The notes under the pieces are model-generated. The model searched no databases, was not told where the DNA came from, and saw only the letters and a list, made by a program, of their open reading frames with translations. DNA of 64,000 bases from Cycas panzhihuaensis. Taxonomy: Eukaryota > Cycadophyta. The stretch is taken from the NCBI GenBank assembly GCA_023213395.1, contig CM041465.1, forward strand, positions 186,317,741-186,381,740, read 5' to 3'. The position numbers and the translations under genes are program-made. Shown in pieces: positions 14,243-25,971 of this stretch; the first letter of the stretch is position 1; each line of letters starts with the position of its first letter.

Positions 14243-15370
14243 TTATGGCATCAGAGACTTAGACAAATGAGTGAGAGAGGAATTAAGGTGATAACGAACT
14301 GTAAGTTGCTTCCTAACTTACAACTTTCAGATTTGGCTTTTTGCAAACATTATATGTTTGGAAAGTAGTGTAGACTCAATTTTAATGTAGGGAATCACAA
14401 TAGTAAAGGTGTTCTAGATTACATACATTCAAATGTGTGGGGATTAACCCCTACAATATCTTATAGAGGATCATTGTACTTTATCACATTTATAGATGAT
14501 TATTCTAGAAAGGTATGGGTCTATTTTTTGAAAAGGAAGTCTAAAGTTTTTAGTGTATTTAAGTAGTTCAAGGCTCTAGTTGAGAAGAGAACTGGCAAGT
14601 TAATCAAATGTTTAAGAATTGATAATGGAGGTGAGGTCAACTCCTTGGAGTTTAAAAACAATTGTAGAGAAGCTAGGATCAAAAGGCATAAGACCACTAG
14701 ATATACTCTGTACCAGAATGGCATAGTTAAGCACATGAAAAAGACACTCTTGGAAAGAGAAAGAAGCATGCTAAGTAATGCAGAAGTGGAGTAGGGATTA
14801 TGGGTAGAAGTTGTTTAAATAACTTGCTATTTGGTAAACAAGTCACCATCACTTGTAATAGATTATAAGATTCCTGAATAGGTATGGACTGGACATCCAT
14901 GTGACTATTCAAATTTGAAGGTTTTTGGTTGTAATGTTTATGCTTTAACTAATAAAAGTCAACATTCAAAGTTAGACCCAAAATCTAAGAGATGTATCTT
15001 TATTGGTTATGGTGATAAAGATGGTGCAAAGGGATACAAGTTGTGGGATCCTACTTCCCACAAAATTATTATTAACAAAGATGTTGTATTTGATGAATCT
15101 CCTTTTCTAAAATCAGATAGTGTAGAAGTTAAAGTAAAATAGGAGTAGAAATTTGAACATCAATAGGTCAAGTTTGAAACCCAACCATCTTTGGAAACAG
15201 AAGAGCAAGAAGATCTTTCTAAAGATGAATTTGTAGTAGATTTATAGGAGTATGTGGATACTCCTCCACCAACTATTAGAAGATCTACATGAGTTAGTCA
15301 TCCACCTGATAGATATAGCCCTTCTATTTCTATTGCTTTGGTTTCTAATGATGGTAAGCCTATATGTTGT
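14243..15370 (+). pseudogene. Copia-B integrase
   Basis: The zinc-binding region starts LWHQRLRQMSERG. The core has YIHSNVWGLTPT where the first acidic residue is expected (Asp changed to Asn), FITFIDDYSRKVWVYFLKRKS, then LRIDNGGEV with the second Asp. The third position, normally Glu in this context, is AAG (Lys) at 14729-14731 in QNGIVKHMKKTLLE. The C-terminal part includes LKVFGCNVYAL and CIFIGYGDKDGAKGYKLWDP (14915-15142), the conserved copia integrase end. Several TAG stops are present. Confidence 0.87.
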
Positions 15371-16900
15371 CAGGAAGTAGTAGATGATATCCATAGTGAG
15401 AAGTGGAAGAGGCCTATGCAGGAAAAGATAGATGCTTTGAAGAAAAATAATTCATAGGACTTGGTAGAACTTCCACATGGCAAGAAGACTGTTGGTTGTA
15501 GGTGGGTTTTTAAGAAGAAAATAGATGTTGATGGAAAGGTTAACAAATACAAGGCAAGACTAGTGGCTAAAGGCTTTGAACAAAGCAGGTATTGGTTTTC
15601 ATGAGATCTTTTCACCAGTTGTCAAACTTATTTTAATTTGAGTTATGTTAGCATTGGTAGCTTTCCTTAATTTAGAGTTGGAGTAGTTAGATATAAAAAT
15701 AACTTTTCTACATGGAGATTTAGATGAGGAGATCTATATGGATCAGCTAAAAGGGTTTGTATAGGATGGTAAGAAAATACTTGTTTGTAGGCTCATGAAA
15801 TCATTGTATGGCCTAAAGCAATCACCCATAAATGGTATAAGAAGTTTAATGCCTTCATGGAGAGCCAAAATTTTAAAATAAGTGAGTATGATCATTGTGT
15901 TTACTTTAAATTCTTAGACAATGGCTTATTCATTATCTTGGTATTGTATGTTGATGACATACTAGTTGCAAGCAAGAGCATAGCAGAAATCAATAAGTTA
16001 AAGGCTCAATTAGATAGGACTTTTGATATGAAGGATCTAGGAGCTATAAAATAAATCTTAGGTATGGAAATACATAGAGATAGGAAAAATTGTAAGCTAT
16101 ATTTATCAAGCTAAAATATATGGAGAATGTGCTAACCAAGTTTGGTATAGAAAATGTGAAACCAATGAGTATCTTATTGGCTTCCTATTTTAATCTTTCT
16201 TCAAGTATGAGTCCTAGTAATAAAGAAGAAAAGGATTATATATCTTGTGTGCCTTATGCCAGTGTAGTAGGAAGTTTGATGTATGCAATGGTATGTACAA
16301 GACCTAACATTTCACATGAAGTCGATGTAGTTAGCAAGTTTATGGCAAATCCAGGAAAGGAACATTGGGCAACAGTGAAATGGGTGCTTCGGTATTTGAG
16401 AGGAACAAGTGATTATTTCATCACCTTTGGAGGTATAGGTAATCAAGTTTGTGGATATGTTGATTCTAACTTTATAGGATATTTAAATAAGGGAAGGTCT
16501 ACTTCAGGTTATGTATTTACTCTTGCAAATGGTCCAGTTAATTAGATGTCAAAATTGTAAAGAACAATTATATTATTGACTACAGAAGTTGAATATGTTA
16601 CTATAACACATGCTTGTAAAGAAACAATTTGGTTGTAGGGTCTATTGGTTGATCTTGGAAGGAAATAGGAAAAGGTAAAGGTATTTTGTGACAATCAAAG
16701 TGCCATTTACTTAGCAAAGAATCCAGCTTATCATAGTAGGACAAAGCATATTACTCTTAAGTACCATTTTGTTAGACAGGTTGTGGAAGTAGGTGGAGTG
16801 GCACTTAAGAAGGTTAACACAAAATAGAATTATGCCGATATGTTCATAAAACTAGTGCTATTAGAGAAGTTCAAATGGTGTTTGACTTCTCTTGGCTTAT
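15371..16900 (+). pseudogene. Copia-B reverse transcriptase and RNase H
   Basis: RT starts around KWKRPMQEKIDALKKN, then GCRWVFKKKIDVDG and YKARLVAKGFEQ. One frameshifted stretch (about 15600-15850) still holds GLKQSP. The catalytic box YVDD is intact (15947-15958, in LYVDDILVA). RNase H follows: RPNISHEVDVVSKF, GYVDSNFIGYLNKGRSTSGYVF (16120-16545), EVEYVTITHACKETIW, FCDNQSAIYLAKNP and RTKHITLKYHFVR. Stops include a TAG where Trp is usual (16543-16545) and a TAA where Gln is usual (16558-16560). Confidence 0.9.
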
Positions 16901-16959
16901 AGAAAAGGTGATGAATGGTCCAGGAAAGGTATCTGGCAAATTATTGTCAAGGTAGAGAT

Positions 16960-17612
16960 TGTTAGATAATATGACAACAATGTTTTGGAGGCTAAAAGTT
17001 TGACAGGTTGGCAACATAGTTTCACCCCCAAACTTCCTCGGGGAGTTCCAAGGGGGTAGGATCCCCCCTTGACTGGGGTGCAAGGGGGTTGGAACGTCCC
17101 CCATAAAGAGGAGGTTCGGGGGCGATAGCCCCCAACCCAAAAAGCTAACACTGAAAAGCATACTAAATTGTAAAGAGAATCAAGGTTGTTCGCTCAAAAT
17201 ACCCTAAATTTTATGGTCGAGATTTGTGTCTTATATGACTCTCTCATATAGCTCGATTTAGGGTGTTTTTTCATTATGTTGATGGTGTTCGATGTATTGG
17301 ATGTACTGCAAAGAGTTGGACAGCTGGTTGTTGTTGTTGTCAGTATTTTACTATAGATTGTATATATTTTTTCATTCTTCGATAATAAAGATCAATACCT
17401 TTCCTATGTGGATGTTTCCTTAGCATATTGTTAGGGTTTTACCATGTTATATCAGGTGTATGTGTGATTCTTGGCTTTCTTATTTATTTTATTGTATTAT
17501 CTCTAGTTTAAGAACTTGCATATTAAATTTCAGTTTTGATTCCTATAACTAGTTGCAAAATAGCTTAGATCTTGATGTGGTTTTAGGTTATTGGGACCTT
17601 ATCTTCTCAACA
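16960..17612 (+). repeat. Copia-B 3' LTR
   Basis: It starts TGTTAGATAATATGAC after a purine-rich tract (AAGGTAGAGA, 16949-16958) and ends TTCTCAACA. It aligns end to end with 12265-12921. The same GC-rich block appears at about 17040-17140. Confidence 0.9.
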
Positions 17613-18980
17613 ATACCAAGTTCATCTTTTACTACAATATTATGTACAGGAGGTATCAGTTCCTATGGTTCTTCAGTAAAGATTATATCCCAAGTCATAT
17701 AAGCTTGGTTACCAACTGTATCAAAGACTTTATAGGTTTTGCAACCAGGTACATGGCCAAGGAAGATGCACTTAAGGCTCTTATCATCAAGCTTCTACAT
17801 GTTATCCTTTGGGATATATTTGTATGTTGCACATCCAAAGATCCTCAAGTGAGCTACAGATAGTTTTTGACTTGACCAAGCTTCTTCAAGAGTAATGTTC
17901 CTAATTGTAATTGTGGGACTTATGTCGGTTAGGTAAGCAGTCGTGGTAATGGCATTGACCTAAAATCTAGTGGCAAGGTTAGCCATACTAAGCATGGCTT
18001 TCCCTTTATTGCTTAAAGTATGATTCATTCTTTCACTTATACCCTTCTACTAGGCTGTGTTAGGAGTAGAAAATTGACACAAGATGCCATGTTCTTTCCA
18101 AAAGTTATTGAACTAGTTTGAAATATATCCACCATCATTATCATATTTAAGGGTCTTGATTCTGATTTCACTTTTATTTTTAGAAGTAGCTTTGAACTCT
18201 TTGAATCTATCTAGGGCTTGATATTTGTTTCTCAAGAAGTAGACCCATACTTTCCTTGAGAAGCCATATATGGAGGTAATGAAATACTAGCTACCATTAA
18301 GAGATTGGGTGGACATAGGGCCACAAATATCAAAATGTACCAACTCTAATAGTTATGAAGATCTCCATGCATTCTTGGAAGGGAATTTTTCTCTTTTGTT
18401 TCTTTCCCTTTAGGTATGCTTCACATATATTCTGATATCACTTAATTTTGGGTAGGCCATATACCATTTTAACCCTAGACACGGGGTTCAAGCTTTGTAT
18501 ATTCAAGTGACTTAGGTGTTGATGCCATAGGTGGTCTTTGGATCTAGTTATGGTCACTTCATCTTTTGAGTAGGAGCATTCTCCTGGTTCATGTATACAA
18601 GGGACTCTTCCTCAATTACATCCTTCCCCTTATCACATTGAGTTATGTTGGCCATTGAGTAGGATTCATGTTGAGGAGTAGTGGTAAGAGGGATACCATC
18701 TAGCATATATAAGCCACCATCTTCATGTCCTATAGCTAAAAGTTTACCTGTAGCATGATCTATAATTCTACAAATGTCCTAGCTGAAGAGGATATCTAAG
18801 TTCTGCTTATCTATTTGACTAATTAAAAGAAGGTTCATCTTCATACTTGGTACAAGGAATACATTACTGATATGGTGTCTAATATTGTAGTCCTTCAATA
18901 TAATTGGTGCCCTACTAATTTTAGTCACACTATAGAAGCACACCTCTGGGAGGTCACTAGATGTAAGGAGATCAAGCCTA
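17613..18980 (-). pseudogene. Copia-A protease end and integrase
   Basis: This is the 5' part of the Copia-A pol that continues at 12264. The protease C-terminal strand reads ISNVFLVPSMKMNLLLISQ (about 18830-18890), then HATGKLLAIGHEDGGLYML. The integrase core shows ELVHFDICGPMST with the first Asp, FSRKVWVYFLRNK, then LKYDNDGGYIS with the second. GISERMNHTL keeps the catalytic Glu, unlike Copia-B. IFGCATYKYIPKD and CIFLGH close the domain near 17850. It ends at 17613 where Copia-B begins, and at its 5' side at about 18980 where the G1 LTR begins. Copia-A gag is not present in the window. Confidence 0.87.
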
Positions 18981-21550
18981 TATAATTAGTTACCACGGGG
19001 CTAAAGGATCTTTGGAAGCAAGGGAAAGGATTACCCACAAAAGGCATTTGTGCATCAAAATGCAAGTTCAAGGACTCACAAATGGCACACAAACCTTCCC
19101 TTATGGTGAGAACCTTCTTGGATTTGAGACAGACAAGGAGGGCTTCCTTGGTTTACTAAGTAGACTTAAAGGGACCCTCTTATCTTGAATGGTTGAGGAA
19201 GAAGTATTGAGATAAGAGATGCCTTTCTCGAGAGGAGGGAAAAGGAGGAGGTAGACCTTAATGGAAGAAGGGGTACCTATGAATGAGAAATGAGTGATAG
19301 GTAATGAAGGTGCAAGGAGAAAGTTGGGTGGAAAAGAGCCAACTTCCAAATAGAAGTAACACAAGATGGCGGCTTGCCAAAAGAGGGAACTTAAAGGAGG
19401 ATGCTCCTAAGGTATTGATACCTGAAATAGATGGCTAAATGTGCAAGAGTTAGGCAATGGAGAAAGTTCAGTAGAAAAGAGCCAACTTCCAAATAGAAGT
19501 AACATAAGATGGCAGCTTGCCAAAAGAGGGCACCTAAAGGAGGATGCTCCTAAGGTACTGACACCCGAAACAAATGCCTATGTGTGCAAGAGTTAAGCAA
19601 TGTATCCTTTTGTTCATCTTACAGTGAATCAAGTAGTACTATAGGTTATTGCTATTTCTAATTTATATTTGAATTAAAAGGGGGAGGAAAAAACAACAAC
19701 ACACTCTCTCTCAATTCTAGCCTCTCTGTTTTTGCTTTTCCAATGTCAAAGGAACCAAGTAAGTAAGAATCTTATGCAGAGAATGCAAGAACTAGTGAAA
19801 ACTAGCACAGTAGTGCATAGAAAAAGAGAAAGTTTATGGTAGTAGGACTCGCAACTTTTCATACCCTTACCCTAATGGATACAAGAGTTAAGTGAGAAGA
19901 GGGGAATGAGAATGTAACTAGTGAGATCAATGCCTACACGTGCAAACTGACTATCCCTTCCAACAAGCTAAATAATCTACAAACAACAAAACATAAATAA
20001 CTTTTTCTTTTTTACTTTTCTTTCCTTAGGAGTAAGGGGGAAAGGAGTGAGTAAGAAGATAGGGTAAGAAAGAGTGCACCTGGAACTAGGATGGTCGATG
20101 TAGAGGCCCTTTTCTCTTTCCTCATGATCTTCTCTCGTCCACCTAATGTTCCTTATCACAGTTGGTGTTATGGGAGGAATACTGACAAGGCTTCCTTACC
20201 TTCCCTAAAGACTAATACGAAAAGAAAAATGAAAAGAAAAGAGTTGCTCATAAAGAAAGTTCAAAGCAACATAATGATAATAAAAGATATGTGTGTACCT
20301 TTTACGAATGCCTTTGCTTGCTCCAAAAAGATGAAACCTATACAATGAGCTATATACCCTTTCCCAAGGATGCTAAACACACATGGGAATGAATATGTAT
20401 ATATGCTTACCAAAAGAAAGAATATGATCTTATGCAAATATCTTTCAAATAAGCATAAATATGCAATCCAAACTTTACCTAGTATGCATGTAAAATGCTC
20501 CAATGTCTATGGGAAAAGGGGGGATAAAAGAGGAAAGAAAGGTAGCCTCGAAATGGGAGAAGGATTTCCCTTGAAGAATAGGTGAGAAATCCCTACAATG
20601 ACACAAGAAGAGAGTGCAACCTACAAGCAAACTTGATACCAGTGATTTGATGGAGTGCTTGAGAGGAGGATATATCCAAAACTAGCTATTGCAGATCTAT
20701 GAATTAGGGTTTTGACCTTAAGGAAAGAGGAGGCAAGGGTTGAGAGTAGATAATAGCAGAAGAGAACTTTCTTTCTTCAGAATTTTTCTAAGAGAGGAGA
20801 GGAAGAATGAGCCAAATTTTGGGTTTTAAACACAACCCTAACCTAACAGGTGATTAGAGATCGCCCTAAGTGGGAAACAACCTAGTGTCACATGTCAGTT
20901 TTATATTTAATGCAAATTAGTTGTGTCCAGGTAAAAAACTAAGGTTGAATAGTCGCACTATGACAAACATCATGGTACTACAGAGTTTGCCATGGTACCA
21001 TGGAATTTGCAATGGTGCACTCAAAACAAGGTGAAAACAAAAAGGGGAGCCTAGAAGGCTTCTAGAAAGGGGGGTCCTAGACCCCAAAAGGGTAAAATAG
21101 TGAATTACAAAGGTGTTTAGGGGTTTTGAGAGATGACAAGACCCTGAGAAACTAGGAAAAGATGACAACAAGACCTTAATGGGAGACAAGTAGAAAATGA
21201 GGATGATGATTAGGCCTAAATAAGTTGTTAGGGGTCATGTTGTGCTAAATGGTGGTAAAGAATAGGCTATGGGAGCCAAGAGTGTTTAGAGATATGATGT
21301 GGAGGTATGGAAGAGAGTCATGAAGTGCGATGGGACGCTTGTCCCAAGTTGTCATAGGCTAAAGTATTAGGTTCAAGCATGAGTATGCAGAGAGGTCAAA
21401 CACAATGGTCATGCAATTAATCAATAACATGCAACACGTATTTATCGATAATCCAATGATGTTCTAAAGCCAGTAAGAAGTGAGGATAGAAATATACCTA
21501 CCCTTACTTGAGATGTATCATCCATATCTATTCCTGGTAGCTGGGAAATA
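18981..21550 (-). repeat. G1 3' LTR (about 2.57 kb)
   Basis: The LTR start on the minus strand is TATTTCCCAGCTACCAGGAA at 21550, matching TGTTTCCCAGCTCCCAGGAA of G2 with TG changed to TA. The far end near 18981 aligns with the G2 LTR end (AAGGAAGC..CCCACA and CAATGCAAGTTC.. blocks), though with much more divergence than the two G2 LTRs show between themselves. The middle holds a 143-bp tandem duplication. No gene is seen. The left boundary is good to about 10 bases. Confidence 0.7.
19321..19602. repeat. 143-bp tandem duplication in G1 LTR
   Basis: Two adjacent copies, 19321-19463 and 19464-19602, both start AAGTT and share GAGCCAACTTCCAAATAGAA and GGAGGATGCTCCTAAGGTA. They differ at roughly one base in ten. 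The G2 LTRs show no such duplication at this place. Confidence 0.9.
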
Positions 21551-21562
21551 TTGTCCCCTTAA
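21551..21562 (-). promoter_or_regulatory. G1 polypurine tract
   Basis: The minus strand reads AAGGGGACAA directly before the LTR start, the expected primer site for second-strand synthesis. Confidence 0.6.
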
Positions 21563-22149
21563 CAGTAGAGCCTCACTACTTAGAAGCATAATGTAATAGC
21601 AAATGCTATCAACATAAAGGTTAATATTGTGTATCAAAGTATAATGATGTCATCATCTAAGGGAGTGGCAAGTGTCATGGAAAAATGCATAGACAAGGAG
21701 GAAAGAGGGGCAGCATAGGGGTTGTCTATGTGTCACCCTAGAATGTGATGTGAGACAGGGTAGATGAGGGGGATGTCCCTATCATATCTACATAAGATAG
21801 GTGGTGTTGATGACCATAAGTACGATTAACAAAATAACTTAAATGAGAAATATCTACATATGGAGATCAAAATATAAGGGCCTCATACCATAGGTTTCAC
21901 AAAGGGCAAGGTGAAGAAATAAACCTAGTGGTCACCATAGTTTAACCTCATTAGTGGCTAGCTTTTAGAGGTATGAGTGAATTGCAAAATACAGGATGGG
22001 ATGATCCTAAAACTTGGGTGATTAGGCAACCTAATAGACTTCCTAGGGAGAATCATCAAGAATGGGGAGACGATATTTGAGGATGCGATAGACAAGGCCA
22101 TCTTCCTTAGCATTTAAGTCTCAAGGAATATGTTGAATATCCATGGAGG

Positions 22150-22480
22150 AGAAATGAGATAGGGAAGATCTGGCAGTCAAAGCAAGGGCTCTGAAATGCG
22201 GGCAATGTACTTGGTAAATTTGGGTAAGCTACGATGCAACGATCTAAGAATCCCAAAAGAGGATGATGGGACCATGGTAGAAACTGGGTGCATGGATAAG
22301 GGCCTTAATAATAGCCATGTATTTAGCTTTGTTATTTGTGGCCTCGTGGAGAAAGACTCCATAATACATATAGTCAAGTCTAGAGGGGCCATGGAGGATC
22401 CACGCAGTAGCAGAAGGTCCTGGTTTACCATGACTTCCTCCATCAGTGAATATGAGTAGTACCATGGTGAAGAATAAGGG
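22150..22480 (-). pseudogene. G1 second RNase H domain (downstream of integrase)
   Basis: The open part 22244-22465 starts VLLIFTDGGSHGKPGPSA, the first strand of an RNase HI fold with its Asp. It continues EATNNKAKYMAIIKAL, where the second catalytic residue is normally Glu in A-E-Y but is Lys here. IILFWDS then has the third Asp. After a TAG the frame goes on with LTQIYQVHCPHFRAL, MDIQHIP and LNAKEDGLVYRIL, the His and last Asp region. This is separate from the RNase H next to RT (44880-45250). Such an extra domain is known in Tat-lineage elements. Its position beyond an antisense gene is unusual. Confidence 0.82.
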
Positions 22481-23482
22481 TTCCCATCGAATGGCAGGAG
22501 GAATAGTAATGATAAGGTCAAAAGGTGAAGAAAGGGAAACGAGGTAGTGATAGGGCTACAATCACTCAGAAGGCTATGGATATAGGCCATAAAAGGACAG
22601 GAGAGTCCTGAGAAGAGGTTACTATGCTCGAGGAAACTAACCTAATGAAAAGGTAGGGAGATGGCAGCAAAAAGGCTCCTTTAGGGCTACTAAAGGTTAT
22701 TAAAAGGGCCAAAAGGAGGTCCAGAAAGGAGGATGTGCATCCTTTGGGAGCCTCAAAGGCTTGAACGAGTGACAAAAATGGATACAAAATAGTAAAATAA
22801 GTCAAACGAGTATAAACATGGGTATGTTTTGGAGCAGTACAAAAAATGAAACAGAATGGGTTTGTAGTAGACCAAAAGGGTCATTATAAATACACGAAAA
22901 GAGCTCAAAATAGAGGCCACAGAGGTAAAATAGGGGATAGACCCTAAAGACAAAGGCGATGAGGCCAAGGAGATGGTCCCAAAGGCTATCACGGCAATGG
23001 AAAAGGAGGAAGTACCCCCCAGGGCCCCCCGCGTATATAAAGAAAGGAGGGTGAAAACGAGATTCATTTTCATAGGTCCCACGATCGATCTAGAGCTATT
23101 TCTTCTACACAGAAGAGCCTTGCCAAATTTTAGGAGCACATTGGAGGAGATTTGACTGTTGGATCGAGGCATGGAGACAACCCACATGACTAAGATGATG
23201 AGATGGTGATAGCGAGACCCAATCCAGTGAGTGGATTGTTCCTTACCCCCTTCTTTTTGTTGCTTTCATTTAATGGATTTTTTAAGTTTTTATAGCTTAA
23301 TTTTGGCCCCTTAAAGGTAATTTGGGATCCTCTAGAGCTTGAACGAGGCCTAGAGAGAGGGAGGACCATGGAATTAGGTAGCCCTAGTCCCAATGGACTA
23401 AGCCTTGGCCCACTTAGAAGGATTTTCTAAGTTTTTAGGATATCTCCCTCCCCTTTTTAGGTAGGATAGCAAGCACACTATG

Positions 23483-23574
23483 GTAAAGATCACAGTGCTG
23501 TGAAGATTATCGTAGGGCCACTAAAAAATCTCGATGGGGCCCATGCCAAAGTCCATAGTACCATAGAGCTTAGC
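23483..23574. promoter_or_regulatory. G1 inverted-repeat cluster before the antisense gene
   Basis: The first inverted repeat at 23483-23511 (GTAAAGATCACAG.. with CTGTGAAGATTATC) is worn. A second 30-bp imperfect palindrome lies at 23545-23574, with centre ATAGTACCAT and 10 of 15 pairs matching. The cluster corresponds to the better preserved one in G2 (30819-30919). The palindrome ends 35 bases before the ATG at 23610. Confidence 0.65.
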
Positions 23575-23609
23575 GCAGGGTAGAGAATAGTTGATGGAAA
23601 AAAGAAGAA

Positions 23610-25670
23610 ATGAGTTATGAAGGATGGTTTAACTCATGTTAAGGGAGCATGAGGCATCCTAGTGCTAACTAGGCATGTTGTGAGGGGTATTTGGACTGAT
23701 AATTAGATAGTTTTACATGCAGTTATTATAGTGGACAACTACGAGAACATCAGAGTGGCTATGTTGAGCTTCATTGAGATGATATTATGATGATATAAGA
23801 TGACATTGAGACACTATGGGCTCCTAAAGGTCATCAAGATGCCCCAGTATGCATCAGATTAGGGTCTCTTGGTGGATATAGTCTCTCACTGGGATCAATG
23901 GTAACATGTTTTCTATCTCCCCCAAGTGAGGGATGTTACTATCATATTGGGAGATATTAGGAGGATTCTAGGGGTATCAGTAGGAGGAGCACTGACATCA
24001 CTGGGTACATTGCCTAGCATAGACACTACACACATAGAGGTGACAATATTTTTCACAGGACAGGGCAGGTGGGACTGATGAGGGGTGTTAATTTAGGTGA
24101 TGGTGATGTCCAAGATTCTTTAGGTGAGAAAGCTCATTACATTAGGTATTCTGTTCTGGATTTCTCAAAAATAAAACTATAAGGATATACCAGGTAGATG
24201 GATGGCCATGATGAAGAGGTGTGAGGCTAGGAAGAGGCTAAATTATGTTGCCTTGATAATAATAAATATGGTAGTTTAGTTAGATATAATCCAGGTGGCA
24301 GGGAAAGGCAGATTCTCATATTGTACTCTACTGTAGTGCTAGTTTTCTAATCATTTTGGAGTAGTGGCATCATCAAGGAGACCACATCCCATCTCTGTGT
24401 GGGTGCTTATGGTTTATAGATGACAAACTCAATTTAGAGAAATTGAGGATTAGGTACATATGCAGAGATCGGTGGAGGTGATGTCACTCGACCTACTCAC
24501 CCTGGTAGACTATATGGTAGATTCATATAGAGGGGTGCACTAGGAGAGTGATGGGGTAGGCCCATCGGGAGATGCAAGAGGTGAGGCAGCCCCATCAGTG
24601 CCTGTGGGAGGAGATAGACCACCACATATGCCGGAAGACAAGAGGAGAGTAACAGGTAGGGCTCCAGCAGTAGTGGTGGACATGGTGGTAATAGTAGAGG
24701 TGGCGATAGTTGTGGTAGAGGGAGGAGTGGAGGTAGGAGATGCTCTGGTATCCCAGGAGATAGGAGAGGTAGTGCTGAAGGTAGAGGAGGAAGGACTAGC
24801 ATCTGAAGAAGCTCCTGTAGAGGAAGGACTAGCATCTGAAGAAGCTCTTAGTCATCCTAGGAGGTGGGACACTACCCTAATTTGACATCTTTTGATTATT
24901 AGTTGCTTAGATAGTTTACTTTGATTTTATTTGGATGCTTTCACACACACACATATATATGTATGTGTGTGTTAAACAGATATATGATATACATGGTTTA
25001 GGAGGTATAGTAGAGATGAGGATGCTACTAGAGGTAGAATCTGGGAGCTATTTCCCCAGGTCTACATGGAGGGACAACCTCCCATCCTAACTAGGGAGAA
25101 GTCTCAATCAGCGGGGGCACACATAGTTGCATTCACCTTATTGATTAGAGCTAGAGATATATGGGTAGCAAAGTCTGAGGGATAGTACGTGAGGATGGGG
25201 TAGCTGCAGGGAGAGCTGGATGGACTTTGCATAGAGAGGGACCAGATCGCCATAGAGAGGGATACTCTATGAGGCCAGGTCTAGGCCCTAGAGGCCCCAG
25301 GAGGAGGAGGAGCTAGCAGAGATATGAGGAGCGAGATCAAGATCATCATGCTGGAGGAGGGACTCTAGAGAGCAAAGGAGGAGAGGGATCATATCCAAGC
25401 GAGATATAATCAACTAGCAAAATAGGTCACCACTAGATCATTTTGAAGCAGATCTCATACTTATATAATGACGACAACCCAGAGGAGACCTCAGGATAAG
25501 GGGAGTGAGGCGAGGAGCTCATAGTGGCCATGGAGGAGCCTAGGAGGTATGTGGTATCTTGGCAAGGAAGTTTATACACCCAACTAGGAGGAGAGGTTTC
25601 CCTTAGAAGGGAAATAAAAGATGCAATATAAGTGATAAAACCATAAGGATGAGAAGCCACTCCAAGCTGC
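23610..25670 (+). pseudogene. G1 antisense extra gene, plant mobile domain-like
   Basis: This gene runs opposite to G1 pol. A plus-strand frame with stops reads YLPQVRDVTIILGDIRRI then LGVSVGGALTSLGTLPS (about 23911-24010), like the start of the plant mobile domain (hydrophobic-Leu-Pro, then T-D-V/I, then Leu-Gly-V). It goes on through RPHPISVWVLMVYR and LLTLVDYMVDSYRGVH to an open acidic, Gly/Val/Glu-rich part (24598-24885). A likely intron spans 24864-25001 (GTGGGA donor, TTTAG acceptor). The second exon reads ELFPQVYMEGQPPI, then a charged probable coiled coil (ERDQIAIERDTL, KEERDHIQARYNQLAK). The function is not known; the family assignment is inference from motif pattern. Confidence 0.65.
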
Positions 25671-25782
25671 CATCCCACCTATGGTTAGTGGGAATGGGGA
25701 CATACTTAGAGTGGTAATTTAGGCTCATTTTAAAGCGAGAGGAAAGAGGGGGTGTGCCTAATCTACTCAGGAATAGGAAAGG

Positions 25783-25971
25783 TCACACATAGAATTTCTT
25801 TAAAAATTTACCATTGATGGCCTTCTCAAACCTGAGACCCTCTAGAGTTGTAATCCTATAGGCACCATTGTCAAGATTTTCGAGAATGACGAAAGGACCA
25901 ACCCATTTAGGCCCAAATTTAGATAGCCGATCGTGGAGGTATTCTAGCTTGAGGACGTGGTCCTCAGGATG
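25783..25971 (-). pseudogene. G1 integrase C-terminus
   Basis: It reads HPEDHVLKLEYLHDRL, then GPKWVGPFVILENLDNGAY and FEKAINGKFLKKFYV before a stop, as in the G2 and G3 integrases. The frame upstream of 25971 runs into the G2 LTR: the apparent 106-codon frame 25783-26103 is a chimera of LTR and integrase. Its true continuation is at 43561, and the join restores the expected YDK..LHPEDHVL order. Confidence 0.9.
25967..25971. repeat. Target-site duplication of G2, left copy
   Basis: GGATG next to the G2 3' LTR. It pairs with TGATG at 43561-43565 (four of five bases equal). Both lie in the G1 integrase codons for the same site. Confidence 0.8.

Larger units (their letters stand above)
12265..17612 (+). 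mobile_element. Complete Ty1/copia element Copia-B (5.35 kb)
   Basis: It has two direct LTRs (12265-12921 and 16960-17612), a primer site at 12924, then gag, protease, integrase, RT and RNase H in the copia order. It is inserted in Copia-A in opposite orientation. The flanking 5-mers ATTTC (12260-12264) and ATACC (17613-17617) agree at three of five places and may be the worn target duplication. The LTRs differ at roughly one base in seven to ten by eye, mostly by transitions, so the insertion is old. About ten in-frame stops make it non-coding now. Confidence 0.9.
18981..25971 (-). mobile_element. Gypsy element G1, 3' part
   Basis: This is the downstream part of a large Tat-like Ty3/gypsy element. 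From high to low coordinate it holds the integrase C-terminus (25783-25971), an antisense gene (23610-25670, plus strand), an inverted-repeat cluster, a second RNase H, a polypurine tract and the 3' LTR. The upstream part is at 43561-46049. The two are separated by the complete element G2, which inserted in the integrase gene. G1 itself lies in the protease region of Copia-A. Confidence 0.85.
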
